A stretch of DNA of 64,000 bases from Gordionus sp. m RMFG-2023 (GCF_954871325.1 NC_088775.1:76299561-76363560); one strand, 5' to 3'; positions 1 to 12,899 are shown, numbered from the stretch's first letter. The notes: generated from the sequence alone by a model not told the origin. Program-made: numbers and translations.

Positions 1-764
1 CATTTATATTTATTAATGATTATATAATCATTTTATTGTTCAAAATATAATACTTTTAAATTGAAGCTAATTATATATAAAAATTGAAACTTAATTTTGG
101 TTAATTTAATAGACATATTGAACATATAAAAATAGGAATCTTTAGGAGATATTGTGATTCCTCAGTATAAATTCCAAATAGTAATTATATACAGCCATGA
201 AACTTTTCCACTATTTTGAAAAAATCTTTTTCATCTTAACTGCCATAATTGACCTCTATGGTTTAGAAAACACCAATTGATTAATCGTGATTGAAATAAT
301 ATTTAGACAAAATAAATATTTATAAAACTTTCCCAAATTATAAAAGAGGGTTTAGACTTTACTATAAAATTTAATTTATATATAAATGATTATATAACTT
401 AATAAAAATTAAAATTCTATCATGTAAAAATCTTTTGAATTTGACTTCAAAATTTTACTTCTTAAATAAAATTTCTGATAATTATTTTAAAAGATTTATC
501 TATAGATGCCCACTAATAAAAGCTATACTAGGATAGAATTTAAGCCTTCTAGTCTATTTAATTTTAAAATAAGATTAAATGGTTTTCCATGCTCCGGAGT
601 TTACTTAACCCCAGTCTTCTATAATATCATTTTTTATATATTTGAGGTGAATGTGAAAAATAACATTATCATATGTTCTAAAGAAAGGAAAAAATAGCAT
701 AATGCTAACAACTTCCCAACATAATAAAAATATTGAAGCAAACCTGAAATTATAACATTTTAAA
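1..764. other. AT-rich stretch, nothing recognised
   Basis: Low-complexity AT-rich sequence. The only open frame of note (506-697, 63 codons) has no motif I recognise and no splice context, so it is not called. Confidence 0.6.
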
Positions 765-1185
765 TATGCTTAGAGATGGGGTGGATAAGGTTGATCAAAT
801 GGAGAAAGTTATTCAATTCGAAAAGGTCAAATCGATGTCTCCTAACTATTTTTTAAACACTTCTTAACATAACGCCAGTTAATTTGCATAATATATCAAA
901 CATAAAAAATCCATTACAATAAGTAAATTCATAAAAAATTATCAAATATTATTAGGCCATATTTGAAGTATGAAAAGAAAGTCTCAGATAGCCGTGACTT
1001 TTTTAAAGGAATCTAATTGCAATATATTAGGTAAAGAACAAAATTGGAATATTATCCATTCAAGTGGAAGGTGTTATATGTGTCAGAAATAATGATAAGA
1101 AAACTAAATATTTTTTCCAAATATGGTTTTTTTTATGATTGGAGCATATTAATGCTTTATGTTTTAAATGTTTTGCATGTCAATT
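765..1185 (+). pseudogene. piggyBac-type transposase C-terminal remnant
   Basis: A short frame opens with DGVDKVDQM, which resembles the GVD-x-x-DQ motif found in piggyBac transposases after the catalytic core. About 270 bp further on, in a related frame, comes SGRCYMCQK followed by basic residues. This resembles the start of the cysteine-rich C-terminal zinc-binding domain (R-C-x-x-C) of the same family. The spacing between the two is right for the family, but stops and frame changes separate them. It is not the same copy as the piggyBac relic at 3.3-5.0 kb, which is on the other strand. The resemblance is partial; a profile search against DDE_Tnp_1_7 would settle it. Confidence 0.38.
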
Positions 1186-2560
1186 AACATATTTTAATAT
1201 CCTATATTTTTTTTTATTTTAGAATGTATTAGTGTAAATCTTGTTTTATATTGAAGAATAAAGATCAAAATTTTGAATTATAATGATATGATAGATAAAT
1301 TATTTTTTTAAATTTAATATTTGAAATTTAAAAAAGTAAGCTTTTTTTAAAAAATTTTGGCACAAGTTATAATATCTTCATCAAATTTAATCTTAGCATA
1401 ATAAATGAAAATATCCAAATATTATGAATATAAATGAAGGTAAAATATATTTAAAATTAGGGTCTATTAGACCCCACCCGAGCACTTAGGTCATTTTTTC
1501 ACCGGAGTATAAAAGAGTTTAAAAATTTTTTTTTGATAAATTTGAATTATAGTCGTTATTTTAAAAATTTATTTACTTTTACTAATTTTTCTTTAAAATT
1601 CTTCCTTATATATAAATTCTTTGAGAAGGTGTGGTGGGGAAAAAATTTTATTAGCTTATTTACAAGAACAGGCAAATTTGCGATGGGCTGCTTACTCTTA
1701 AGATGGTGTCGGTATTTTTTTTTAAAAAAGGATTTCGGTATTATGGCATCTTATCAGAATCGCCAGAAAATAAAAAGCTTTTATGAAAAATATTAGAATT
1801 GTCTTTCGGAAAGAACCAAACCAACCAATCAAATAATTTTTAAAGATTGTGTATGCTAAATAAAATTTTAAATAAATGAGGTGGTGAGTTTAAAAATATA
1901 ACTATGGATAGGCTGGCACATCTAAATCAATTTGTACCATTCATAATTATGGTTGACCACTAATTACGCTTCTAATGAATTGAATAACAGTGAAAAACAA
2001 ATTTCCTCTATAATATTTTCATATAAAAAATTTAGTTTGTAGAAATAAAATTTTCACCTATCCAATATTTTCCAATATTCATACAAAACCCATATTTAGA
2101 TTGATTTTTATTACTATTTATCCTTAAACCAATGTCTAGTGTTGTTAAAAGACTAAATCAATTAATTTAATCGGTTTAAAATGAATAATTTAGTTGGCTA
2201 AGTAGACCTATTTGGTTACCACTTAATAAAGTGACCACATGAAAAGATATTTTTTTTGTTCCAGGAATTGGCTTGGTTGAGGGATATTTTTATTTAAAAA
2301 ATCTAAAATTCATCTCGAAGTTATTATTGAATATATTAAAATTTCTGAAATTTATTATGGCTAGTGACTAAAAAAATATGGACAATTATTAATACCCAAA
2401 TTTTGTAAATTTTATCAAATATTAATTCTTTCTTTCTCATTAATTATTAAATGAATATAACCGGCATATAAGACCGAAGCTGAGTATTTGTCAAATGTGG
2501 CTTATACTGCTGAAAAATATTATTTGTTCAAAAATAAATAAAAAATTGGAATGTATAAGT
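1186..2560. other. AT-rich stretch, nothing recognised
   Basis: No supported gene. An 87-codon frame at 1533-1796 is composed mostly of Phe, Lys and Tyr, as expected from AT-rich non-coding DNA. Confidence 0.55.
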
Positions 2561-2562
2561 TA

Positions 2563-2864
2563 GCGTCAATGTGTTATTTTTTCAACTTTAAATTATTTTT
2601 TGAGCACATTTTTTAAAATCTGATTTCCATCATGTTTGGAATACCTACCTTATGTTTTTTCATAAACTTTTAAAGTTATATAATTTACATTCGATTTTCC
2701 ATATATTTTTATATAAATTATAAATGATTCAAAGGCTAACAGCAAAATTATATACAATTCATAATATAGGTATTTCAAACATGTTAAAATTCGTTTTTTG
2801 AATTTGGAAAAGCGCGCTCAAAAAATGATTTTAAAGTTGTTAAAATAACCGGAAAAAAGACGTT
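2563..2864. mobile_element. Palindromic MITE with TA target duplication
   Basis: Two arms of about 95-100 bp (2563-2660 and 2765-2864) are reverse complements of each other. Shared landmarks are ACTTTAAA, TTTTTTGAGC and a CATGTTTG(A/G)AATACCTA block. A short AT-rich loop separates them. The outer ends are GCGTC and GACGT, each flanked by TA, the target duplication expected for a Tc1/mariner-type MITE. There is no coding capacity. Confidence 0.62.
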
Positions 2865-2866
2865 AA

Positions 2867-3325
2867 CATATATAAATTTATAAAAATTACTTAGTTTAAA
2901 AAAAATGGCCCAAATTCTAATATATGAGTTAGGGCCTTGAACCCTAGCTTATAAAAAATCCCTGAAAGGGGTTCAGGGTTGGAATGAAGATAAATAAGGA
3001 TTTTTAAAATTTAGTAAAAATGACAAAAACATCAGTTAGCATTCCCCATAAAAATAATCTATCATCATAATTATAACGAGAATAATAGAATACAATTAAA
3101 AGTAATATTCTAATTGTAAAATTTAAACCCATCGTGGTCTAAATTTTTCTAGTGGATGAAAAGGTTCAATTTTTTCAAATTTTATTGATTAATGTTCAAA
3201 TATAATATTCTAAAAAAATCAACCAAAAACAATAATCCCAAATAGAAAATCTAGCCTGGTGCATATCTGCACCGTTAACCAATAAGAGGTTAAAAAAGAT
3301 AAAAATTATGTATTATAATATAAGA
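2867..3325. other. AT-rich stretch, nothing recognised
   Basis: No gene seen. A small imperfect hairpin (CCCTGAAAGGGGTTCAGGG) lies at about 2960-2982. Confidence 0.5.
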
Positions 3326-4995
3326 TCAAATTACAATAGAAATCTTTATTCCTATTTTGTAATTCATAATAAAAACGAGAAAATTTTTATTAATTATAAA
3401 AATCCTTGAAACTTTAATATAAAGTGGATTTGACATGTTTGGCACATTTATCTTGAGTGCGTATGGGAAATATCTGCATCTATGTCTTTTTCCATCTATA
3501 ATTTTGGATAAATAATGTCCAGATAAATCAGTAGGGTTTTCACTGTAATGCAAACTGACTTACGTGCCGTTAAATTTTCTGTTAGTAACTTCTCGCCTAA
3601 ATGCAAGCAAACTCTTCTTGTGGTCTAGAACGAATTTCTAGATTTTCCACGAATTTACCAAATCTATATCGATAAAATTGGTGAATATTGGCCACCACCA
3701 TTTTTTCCCTCTTATTTTTATTCTATATGTAGATATGAGATTATCACACAGATCAACTCCACGTGATCCTATTTGGTTAAGGAATTTTTATTTTAGAAGA
3801 TATTCTATTGGAATACCTTGAAACATTGGAGAGCAAAGAGATGGTATGTCGATGCAACGGTCACCATCGAATTATCATTCTAACGAACTACAAATATTTT
3901 GTTTAATTATCTAACCTATCATCATAATATCCTCTTCTTTTTTTTTTCTACTGCCTTTATATATTCAACTGGAATATGCTCTATTCTGTTATCCCTCACA
4001 GTTCCAGTTGTAAAATCCATTTGTTTTAAGTCTGACAAAAGTTTAAATAAGGTAAAAAAATTATCAAAATATATTTTATGATAATTTGGTTTTTGCAATG
4101 CCTTTAATAATTTTTGATTACATTTCCACCTAATCCAAATTCATATTTATTATCACTTTTTCCTTGATTTATAACAAATGAAAATACGTAACCGTCAGAA
4201 GAAGCCAATAGCCAAAAATTGTATCCGAATCTAATTGGTTTTCCTTTTGTGAACAACATTCTGCTAGAATGTCTTTCGCGGTATGGTATCATCTGTTTAT
4301 TTGATAAATGATATTTAAAAATTCCGAATTGTTGAAATTTATTTTTCAATATATAATGTAAGACCTAACTTTATAAAATCTATCATGTATATCTATTTTA
4401 GTATTGTCTGCCAAATGAATATTATATTTCAAACTTCGAAATAGTAATTGGGTCATTGTATTCCGGATTATTGGATTAGAAATATTACTATCATTAAACC
4501 AATACATCCTTTCTTGTGGGAAAAAATGATATCCAGTAAATAATAGAATTCCAATAAATCTCTTAAAATTTGGGGTGGTTATTTATATAACAGGCCTATT
4601 CATTTATTTTGCATAAATATTACTTTGATCTATAATTAGGGAATATAAGTCTTCGTAAAAAATTAAAGAAATTGTATTTGATGGACTTTTACCATGCAAA
4701 TTGTCTTCAAGTTTTATTATATTCATTTTCCCCATTGAAGGGGCTTGTAGAATATAACTCATCTGTTTTTTTCATTTTAAATGGCGAAAAATTACAGAAA
4801 AGCTTCTCAGAAGATGGTTCTGGAATGCCGTCATCTATTAAATTATGAATCTTCAATTTACCAGCAGTATCTGAAGGTAAAACTCTGTCATTTGTTAAGT
4901 CATTTTCGTCTAAATCTTCTTCATCACTAATTGCAGAGGAGTTTGGTATAATTATAACTATATCTCTTTCACAGGTGCATAATTAAAAAAATTAA
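3326..4995 (-). pseudogene. piggyBac-type transposase, degraded
   Basis: Most of a piggyBac transposase can be followed on the minus strand from about 4995 to 3326, but it is scattered over several frames with multiple stops. In order: an acidic N-terminus (about 4990-4850); a helical block with FIGILLFTGYH (about 4560); the first catalytic block with MIPYRERHSS and SSDGYVF (4349-4104); YFDNFFTLFKLL and TTGTVRDNR (about 4050-3960); KKWWWPIFTNFIDIDLVNSW (about 3700-3650); LLAFRREVTN; and a degenerate cysteine-rich C-terminus (3553-3326). In the family, three Asp residues perform catalysis. The second (YFDN) and third (FIDIDLVN) are present. The first, normally in S-x-D-E-x-M, is absent: the copy reads LSNKQM. 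The transposase is therefore dead. Clean TTAA-flanked terminal repeats were not found. Confidence 0.82.
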
Positions 4996-5314
4996 ATAAA
5001 TTTTAAAATAAAGCAAAATGGTTCAGCAAGGAAGATGTTACAAATAATTTAAAATTTTTATGAATAATTTTAAATACTTTTGAATATTTATGAACCGAAT
5101 TTGCGATTAATTTCATATAATTTGAAGATCGAGATAAAAAATTATAAAAGGAACAATATATTATTCGATTTAATCTCAGGCGGCTAAAAAAAATTTTCCA
5201 CCCCCACCTTCCCCCCCCCCCAATGACGGTACTGGTTTTTTAAATATAATATAAAAACTTATAATTCATTTATGTTAAATTTGATATGTTTGAAATTTTA
5301 AAAAAATTTATCTT
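4996..5314. other. AT-rich stretch with a C-run
   Basis: Nothing coding. A C-rich patch at about 5195-5221 resembles the C- or G-runs found just inside hAT ends elsewhere in this window, but no terminal repeat was found with it. Confidence 0.45.
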
Positions 5315-5322
5315 GCTAGGTG

Positions 5323-5987
5323 CAGGGATTCGAACGGAACCCGAACCTGGAGAAGAAAACCCGGGTTTATGGAATAAATCTGAACCCGAACCTGAACCCC
5401 GTTTATAATTTTAAAACCCCCAAACCGAACCTGGGAATTTTATTTGAACCCGGGTTCAACCGTGTTTAGTTATTGTTTAAAATCGTATAAGATATAATTT
5501 GTAAATACAAATATTAATAATTTAATTGAGATTTTATAATATTTTCAAATTTCCAATTAAGTGAAGTGTTAATAAATTTTAAACAACTTAATTCATGACC
5601 ATTTAATATTTTTTTTAATTTATTCCCAAAAATTCCTATTGGAGTGCTAATAAAACAATTAAATTCATTTAAGCCATTTATTTTTAATTTTTAACTATTC
5701 TTAAAGATTATTAATTAGAAGAAAATAAGAGTTAACAAGTCAAAGTAAAAATTATTAATTGGACATTGTTAATTTAAAGAAATTCGTCTAAATAAAATTT
5801 TTATTTTTTATACCAAATCTATGTCTAGTTTTTTAATTATGATTTAAATATAGAAATTATTTTTTTATCAATTCAAAAATTCTTAAACCCGAGCTAAACC
5901 CGGAACCAAACCCGGGTTCAAAATTATTTCCCTGAACATAACCCGAAGCTAATCTGGGCAAAAATTTTCCCGGGTTCGCATCCCTTG
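5323..5987. mobile_element. hAT-like MITE, 8 bp TSD
   Basis: Left end CAGGGATTCGAAC and right end GTTCGCATCCCTTG are imperfect inverted repeats. The flanks gctaggtg (5315-5322) and gctagatg (5988-5995) form an 8 bp target duplication with one mismatch, typical of hAT. Both subterminal regions are rich in short ACCCG/CCGGGTT repeats, while the centre is plain AT-rich DNA with no coding capacity. Confidence 0.75.
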
Positions 5988-5995
5988 GCTAGATG

Positions 5996-7950
5996 GTTAT
6001 GCATATATGCACCCGTCAACTTTATGTAGTTACCTATTAAAATTTTAATTATTTAAAAGTTCAAACATGATTGATAAATATTGATATATCTATAAAAAAA
6101 ATATACACACTAGTTTTCATCGAAATAATTTTATAATATGCTCGTGAGATCACTTAGAAGACTTTGCGTTTTAGACCTCGTTAATTCGCCATGTTTGAGG
6201 GCTTCTTAGGGAGATAAAAAATATTTTTTTAATATTTTACTTTTATTTTTGAAGTACTATGTCTGAACTATATATAAACTTTTTTTATTATTTTTTAAAA
6301 TAAAAACTACTATGTTTAAATGATATACAGGAGATGGTGTATATATGCACCTTTAACCTGCGCAACATGATATATTCCAAAATTTAGATGTTAAAATTAA
6401 AATGTAGATATTTTATGCCTAACTTTAACAGCGCTTTGCTACTTGCCTAAATAAATCTATTTTACCTAATAATTTTGTTCTTTTCTTGAGTCTATTTGAT
6501 TTCAATTATATCCACTACCATAACTCCATCTGTGGCTCGCTTATCTTTTATCAAAGATTTAGGATCTCACATCTCAGATCTAGTGATTCTCGAGAAGGAT
6601 TTTCATAAAACAGGGGCTAGCCATCCTAAAGGCTAACTACATAAGTTTTATCGACAATTTTCCTTTCAAAGAACTTTAAACACATCTTCCATCCTTATTT
6701 TTTTCTTCATTTTATGCTATATTCCGTATTTATTAGATTAACCTACTTCCGTATAGTTAGTTATTATAATATAAATATGAGTTTAAATATTTTGATAAAT
6801 TATCCTAAACCCGATAAAAAATTTAACGAAGCCACACATTTACATTTTAAAAACGTGTCGGATCAGACATTTCAAGAAATTTGATTTTATTAATTTATGG
6901 GATTCAAAAACTTCTACCATAGAGGGAGGGAGGATAAGGCTTATGTATAGATTTTCATTAAGATTGAAGGGTTTTGGGAGAGAGGAGTCATTCGTGAACG
7001 CTTTTATCAAATATTTAATATTTTTTACACGAATTTAATAATCATATAAATAAATGCTAATAAACACTCTAGCTATTCAATTATTTTTTTTTCGGGCGAT
7101 TTAATTTGCTTATCCAAGTTTGCCAAACCTCCTATTTGGTTATTTTATATCCGATTCTTTTTTTCTAGTGGAATGTTTAAATAACCAGTATAAGTAATTT
7201 TATTTCAAAAAATGTAATTTTAACTAAAATTCGAATCACATTTTTATCTCCCTTATTGTATTAAATTACATATGATTTTGAAATTTAGCTTACCAAATCT
7301 GGTCACTTTTATCGGACATTTATATTTTATAATATTAATTAACAGGCGAAGGAATAAGGTAAGTTGAGCTTGGCTTATTTATAATAGAATATAGTAGTCC
7401 CATTTAACACAACTATTCGTAATTAAACCAATCGAATAAGAATAGTTTATCTTGCTTCATAATAATGTCATTGTAAAGAAAATATCAAATTCCAAAATTA
7501 GATGATTTAAATTACTATATAGGATATTTGTTTTAAAAATTTTCAGCTGACATGCAAGAATGCTTAGTAGTTCAAAGAATTTGCTACATTAACTAGTCCA
7601 AAATATATTTGGCGAATCATTTTATTTCAAGAAATTTTTAGAAAATATACAATTTTTTATCTATTATATGGAAAAATTACGATAAAAAATATCCTTTCGA
7701 TAATTGTCCACTAACACATCGTCGAAAAAATAAAGATATTTCAAAGTCCTGAGGCTTATTCTTTTCTATATTTTTCTGCAAGTTTATTTAAATAGGATAT
7801 TTTTTTTATTTTGATCCATAAGTGGCTACTAATATATAAATAGGAGATTTTCTTTAATTTGAGTAATATTATTTCTATTTCAAACAAATGCTTATTATCT
7901 TCTTTATAAAATTGAAATGCAGTGGTTTTGGGCTTCATATTCTATAGCAG
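5996..7950. other. AT-rich stretch, no gene seen
   Basis: No supported gene. The motif TGCATATATGCACC near 6000 recurs as TGCATATCTGCACC near 3262 and as GTATATATGCACC near 6335, each followed within a few bases by a TTAA-like sequence. These may be old piggyBac-type ends but do not pair up convincingly. The 60-codon frame at 7756-7938 is Lys/Ile-rich and not called. Confidence 0.5.
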
Positions 7951-8306
7951 CAGGGATCCAACCCAGAATCTTAACCGTTAAAAATTTTGTGAAACCCAGA
8001 ACCTTAACCGTTAAAAATTTTATGATCTGAACCGAACCTCTAAAAAGAGGTTTCTGTAAATATATTAATAATTGATTTTGATTGAATGCTAATAAATATT
8101 TTGTATATTGTGATTTGTCCCTGTCGACTACAATTACCTAATATAAGTGACTCAACAATCTGGGAATACCGATTAAATTTTAAAAGATATGGTATTATAA
8201 AAAAGTTCAAAATAGTTTTAATGGTTCATCTCCACTCTAATTATTAATTCCTAAGAACCGAAACGTTGTTCTGTCTGTACCGATATTAGTTACGATTCGG
8301 ATCTAT
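7951..8306. mobile_element. Candidate MITE with internal tandem repeat
   Basis: It begins CAGGGATCCAACCCAGAATC, close to the start of the MITE at 5323. A direct repeat of about 33 bp (CCAGAAYCTTAACCGTTAAA) occurs twice between 7962 and 8028. The right end near 8290-8306 (GATTCGGATC) is a weak inverted match, and the target duplication is not clear. Confidence 0.35.
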
Positions 8307-9073
8307 ATATTGCAAATCAAACAAAAATTGTTATGATGAAAAATATTGGGAAACAAATAATTTTAAAAATACTTGGAAATATTAATGGTATGGCAATATA
8401 ATGTGAGAGTATTAATGCGTAATAATATTATAAACTTAAAATTAATAATATGGCTTCACTTTATTTTATAAAGTAAAGCTAATATGCATTCGGGCTATTT
8501 GATGCTGACAAATAGCAATAATAATTATAGTTAAATTAAAGAAAATTATCTGTTTTGGGAGATAAGGTGTCCACAAAATGCAACTATTATACTATTTAAA
8601 GCTAGAAAGAAAGAAAGAAGTCTCAGAACAAAATGTCTTCTAAAAGTTATTTTTTGATAAATTAGTGGAAAATTTAGGAACGAATAGTTTATCATATTTT
8701 TTTTTACAAACAAATTTTAAAATAAACGAAAGTTTCACATTTTACTAATTCCCATTTTAAAAAGAGTAAGTTGCGATTTGTGATTTCTAAGATGTGGGGT
8801 CAAAATAATTTTTACTTGACATTATTTTATTACCTCAATGTTTTTTTCCGTGAATATTTTTAATCACGTTGTACGTATATTGAAAAATATGTGATAAGTA
8901 GTGCTAAAAAGTACCTCAAACAAGTAACGTCGTTACCATTTTTGAAAGGAAAGCCATTAGAGGTAACGAGTAATGCGTTTCTTTTATTTGAGTATAAAAT
9001 TATTATTTATTTTTTATATTTTATAAATAATTTAAGCCGAGCATTTAAGTCAAATCAACCACCAAATTCCTTT
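8307..9073. other. AT-rich stretch, nothing recognised
   Basis: No supported gene or repeat. Confidence 0.5.
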
Positions 9074-9078
9074 ATTTT

Positions 9079-9392
9079 TGTTGAATATGTTGATCGATGT
9101 TATTTTATTATTTATTTTGGCAATTGATTTATTTTATATTATATGTTATATCAATTTATATTTAAATTTAATCGGTGAAAATTTTATATTAACATTTTTA
9201 TATACATCAATTTGTATTAGTTATTTTTTTTATTATTGTTTAAAAAAAAAGATATATAAAGAGATAAAAAAATGTAATTGTGGTGGGAAAAAATAAAAAT
9301 GTAATTTATCATATAATAAAATTTAAATTATGACAAAAATAAAATATATAAATCATGATATTATTAATGGAAAACTCTATTTAATTCCAACA
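9079..9392 (+). repeat. Left LTR of the inverted-LTR element
   Basis: Begins TGTTGAATATG and ends TTCCAACA, so it carries TGTTG/CAACA inverted ends. The sequence after it, TGGAGACCAATC, is in primer-binding-site position. Confidence 0.72.
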
Positions 9393-10194
9393 TGGAGACC
9401 AATCTATGTCTGAACTCTGCGTAAGTATTATCTCAAAATTTGAACTTGATTTTGCAATGTATCACTCCTTTATCGATTATAATTCTCTTATGATGGATGC
9501 TTTGAACAATTCCACATATATGACTGAATTTGTCAAGGATTTCCCCAAATTTAGTAGCAATGACAGCGCATAGATAGGGAAATTGCTAAATTTCTTCAAC
9601 ACCAGCAAGATCTCCAAAAGGATTCTTTATTTCTCCGAAGTCTTCCTGATGACGAATTCAATAATATTGGGGCAATTTGCACTGAGGAAGACTTCCAAGA
9701 CCCAATCGCCCGGCTTGGCAAATTCAAGTTGCAACATCCATCGAAGACCGAGAACCCTAAACTATCATTATTTTATGCTGCAACTCAAGGCAAGGATGAG
9801 ACATTCTCGTCTTGGGTCACGCGTGTAGCACGACTCAACAAAGAATGTAAATTTAATGGCATTCAGAGAATTATTGAGAAAGTGAGAGTATCTTCGTATT
9901 CCAAAGATGTCAGAAAGCGGCCAAGAGCTCTATGACCATAGAAGACATTTACCATCTAGGTCTAGAGGAAGACATCGCGGACCCAAGTGGCATCAAGGGC
10001 GAGATAAAATTGTTACATTTGAATGAATCATGGTGTACAAGAGGTTAATCACATGAGCAGAGTCAAAAATAGTTACGTAACAACAAAACCCCTTCAGGAC
10101 TCTCATGCACATGGTAAATCTCTTATCAAGCAACCCCAGTTCATCAATAACAATCGCCCCGCACAGCATTGTTCGAGACTCGTCTTGGCCACCA
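9393..10194 (+). pseudogene. Gag-like fragment inside the inverted-LTR element
   Basis: Parts of this interval read as a retrotransposon Gag fragment, including a segment with FFYAAT/FYAATQGKDETFSSWV-type sequence and LNKECKFNG, reminiscent of the capsid C-terminal region of Ty3/gypsy elements. Base composition is higher in GC than the flanks. It is a broken fossil; no pol domain is visible. Confidence 0.5.
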
Positions 10195-10502
10195 TGTTGG
10201 AATTAAATAGTTTTCCATTAAGCAATAATATCATGATTTATATATTTTATTTTTGTCATAATTTAAATTTTATTATATGATAAATTACATTTTTATTTTT
10301 TCCCACCACAATTACATTTTTTATCTCTTTATATATCTTTTTTTTTAAACAATAATAAAAAAAATAACTAATACAAATTGATGTATATAAAAATATTAAT
10401 ATAAAATTTTCACCGATTAAATTTAAATACAAATTGATATAATATAAAATAAATCAATTGCCAAAATAAATAATAAAATAACATCGATCAACATATTCAA
10501 CA
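10195..10502 (-). repeat. Right LTR, inverted relative to the left LTR
   Basis: Reverse complement of 9079-9392 over nearly its whole length. On the minus strand it starts TGTTGAATATGTTGATCG and ends CCAACA, followed by TGGTGGCCAAGACG. Confidence 0.72.
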
Positions 10503-10507
10503 ATTTT

Positions 10508-11159
10508 TATTTTAAATCTTCGTTACATTTTTAGTCAAATTGAAATCTAAATATTAATTAATCAAGATATCGTCGCATGTCGCATGAGAATTAGGTTATT
10601 TTATATCCACTTTCGTAAATGACTTTTTTACATAAATAATTTTTTATAATTATATCATTCTATTTATATAATAAAAAATCCGAAATATTTATAAAATAAC
10701 TCAAATTAAATCCGATACTAGAGTTTAACCATCCTACTGCAAATATTAGAAAATTAATTTAATTTCTTTCCTGCATAACTATAAAAAGTGGAGATAGAAT
10801 ATTCTAATTCTTAGGCAACGATATGTTCTTTATATACTTATTCGTTAATATAATTTATTTTATACAGAATATTATGTCAATTTGACATATTTCTTTTGGT
10901 GAAGATGATCTAACCTGCCCTGGCCCCAATATGAAATATTTTTTACATATTTTTTACACCAATAAAGAAAATTAAGGGTACAAAATATACACTTTGTAAA
11001 ATTGTGCCTCAACTTAAATATTTCCTCAATTGGAATAAACATGGGTAGTCTCGAAAGTGGAGCCATTTTTAGGTAAAAAATAAGAAGATATCTGATTAAA
11101 CCGATTATAAAAGATGGAACTCTTTTTATAACTCCATGAAATTAAGTCTTATTAAGGAG
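10508..11159. other. AT-rich stretch, nothing recognised
   Basis: No supported gene. A 64-codon frame on the minus strand (10872-11066) has slightly more varied composition than chance, but I do not recognise it. Confidence 0.45.
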
Positions 11160-11905
11160 AAGGGCCAATTTGACGAACATAAGTACGAATTATAGAGATT
11201 TTTAAATAATGACAAGTCGTTAATAGATATGTTGTATGGTTAGTGTTAAATATATGTATGGAAACTGTTGCTACGGCTCTTTCGATTTTAGAACATTTAG
11301 GCTATCTCACTCCCACGATAACTATTATCATTAAAACTTTAAAAAAATTGCTTTAAATAATTTCAAGTTTTTTAGTAACTTACTAATATAATCCTGAAAG
11401 ATATAGATAAAAGGTTTACAGTGAAATATTGTTTAAATTTATATTTTGATTATATTTATTTTCAATAGATTTAAACACGTCTATAAAGATAAATATTACT
11501 ATCACCAATAATTCACTCGCTATTTAAATTAGATTGTGTCTGGATAAAATTATAGATCAACTTAGATAGAAAGCTTGAACTTGTTTCCAGTTCGAGAAAA
11601 TACCTTCGCTAAGAAAAAGCAGACTTACAATACACATACTAGATTATTTTCTGATAAAGATAAAAAAATTGATGAGGATCTGAAAGAAGATTCTTTTGAA
11701 GATGATCTATTAATTTTTTTAAAAAAATAAGGATTATTCATTAATTTTTAATAAATTCTCCCAATTAGAATTTTTATTTATATAATATAACTCTGCCATC
11801 CTCTGCACAAGTTGAACGTGTTTAGCACGGCGAAAGATGTGTTGCACTCTTAAATTTTGAAAATCAATTGTTAAAAATAAATAACATTATTATATATTAT
11901 TAAAA
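11160..11905 (+). pseudogene. hAT transposase C-terminal remnant
   Basis: Scattered plus-strand pieces match the end of a hAT transposase: METVATALSILEHLGYLTP near 11255 (the helical block before the dimerisation region) and PSSAQVERV near 11795, followed by ALLNFENQLLKINN. The latter corresponds to the conserved S-S-A-x-x-E-R motif of the hAT C-terminal dimerisation domain. Stops and frame changes intervene. No terminal repeats were found; it sits just left of the separate hAT copy at 12105. Confidence 0.5.
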
Positions 11906-12899
11906 TATCGTATCTTATAATATGTTACTTTTGTAAAATTTTATTTAGATTTTAGATTTTTGAGGTCTTAGCGAATTTAAGCATTTAAATAATGTTATTG
12001 AGGATTTCATATTGTCATAATCAAGATTAATATGAATTTTAAAAAAAATAACTTCACTAAATGTTAACTACTATTATGCGTTAAAAATTATTATTAATAT
12101 TTACCAGAGTTGGGCAATACCGCAAATACTTGTATCTAAGGTACAAGATATAAGATCCTTTTGTATCTTGTACTCAATATCTTTTTAACATTTTTAAAAA
12201 GATACTAGTATCTGTATCTAAGATCCTTTATTCTGAAATTAATATTGTAATATATATTTTCTTGACAAAAGATACAGATATAGGTTCTTCTTAATATTCT
12301 TGTTTAAACAATTTACATATCACAGATTATAACCTTATTTTTTTCGACAACCAAAATTAGGTAGAAAATTTACAACTCCTTAAAGATAGATAGATAAAAA
12401 TTAACAATATCAAAATGAAATAAGTAAAGAATATATTTTATATAAATTAAATGTAACTCGAATGAGTATAATTATCAATTTTATGTAATATTTTTCAATT
12501 TGTAGGATGTTTAACACTCATGGTAGTGAAAATAAAATTATGGAAATAAGTTCCCCTGAAAATCCCAATCTTAAAATTTAGATGTCAAATTTTTTAAATA
12601 ATTTAAGCCAGAAAGGATAATATGAGGCTAAATTCAAACCTGTACAAACAAAAAAATGATAAAAGGTTCAACAAACTATAAAAATTTTGTTAAACATATT
12701 AGTATATTATTTATATGATAATTTTATGTTACAATATAATTATATATTATTATTTTTTTAAATTAGCCATTTAGGCATCTACACCCAATATAAATTGTAT
12801 CTAAAAGAGCAAAGAAAAAAACTAGCTAAATCTACTACCATGAAAAAAATTTCAGCCGGTTCACTTAATACCATTAATAAAATAAAACCAATAATTACA

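Larger units (their letters stand above)
9079..10502 (+). mobile_element. Small LTR element with its LTRs in inverted orientation
   Basis: Broken relic, about 1.4 kb. A 314 bp LTR (9079-9392) runs from TGTTGAATATG to TTCCAACA. Its partner at the other end (10195-10502, 308 bp) is the same sequence in reverse complement, so the element is bounded by a long inverted repeat rather than a direct one. Both LTRs are followed inward by a similar TGG-x-G-x-CCAA block in primer-binding-site position. The element is flanked by ATTTT on both sides (9074-9078 and 10503-10507), a 5 bp target duplication. The interior encodes only a piece of a Gag-like protein. The family is probably Ty3/gypsy, which is an inference. 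Confidence 0.72.

Noticed and set aside
506-697. 63-codon frame near the left edge as a gene
   Set aside because: Composition follows local AT bias and no family resemblance is visible.
2135-2225. AGTGTTGTTAAAAGAC as a fourth MITE B copy
   Set aside because: Only the first dozen bases match; the arms and the ACGGCTCG core are absent.
3255-6355. Three TGCATAT-TGCACC motifs near TTAA-like sites as piggyBac ends
   Set aside because: All three lie in the same orientation, so they do not form an inverted pair around the piggyBac relic, and one lacks TTAA.
7951-8030. CRISPR-like short direct repeats
   Set aside because: Two adjacent units of 33 bp without spacers, in a eukaryotic AT-rich context; part of a MITE candidate.
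10872-11066. 64-codon minus-strand frame as a gene
   Set aside because: No recognisable motif, no splice context, length expected by chance in this composition.
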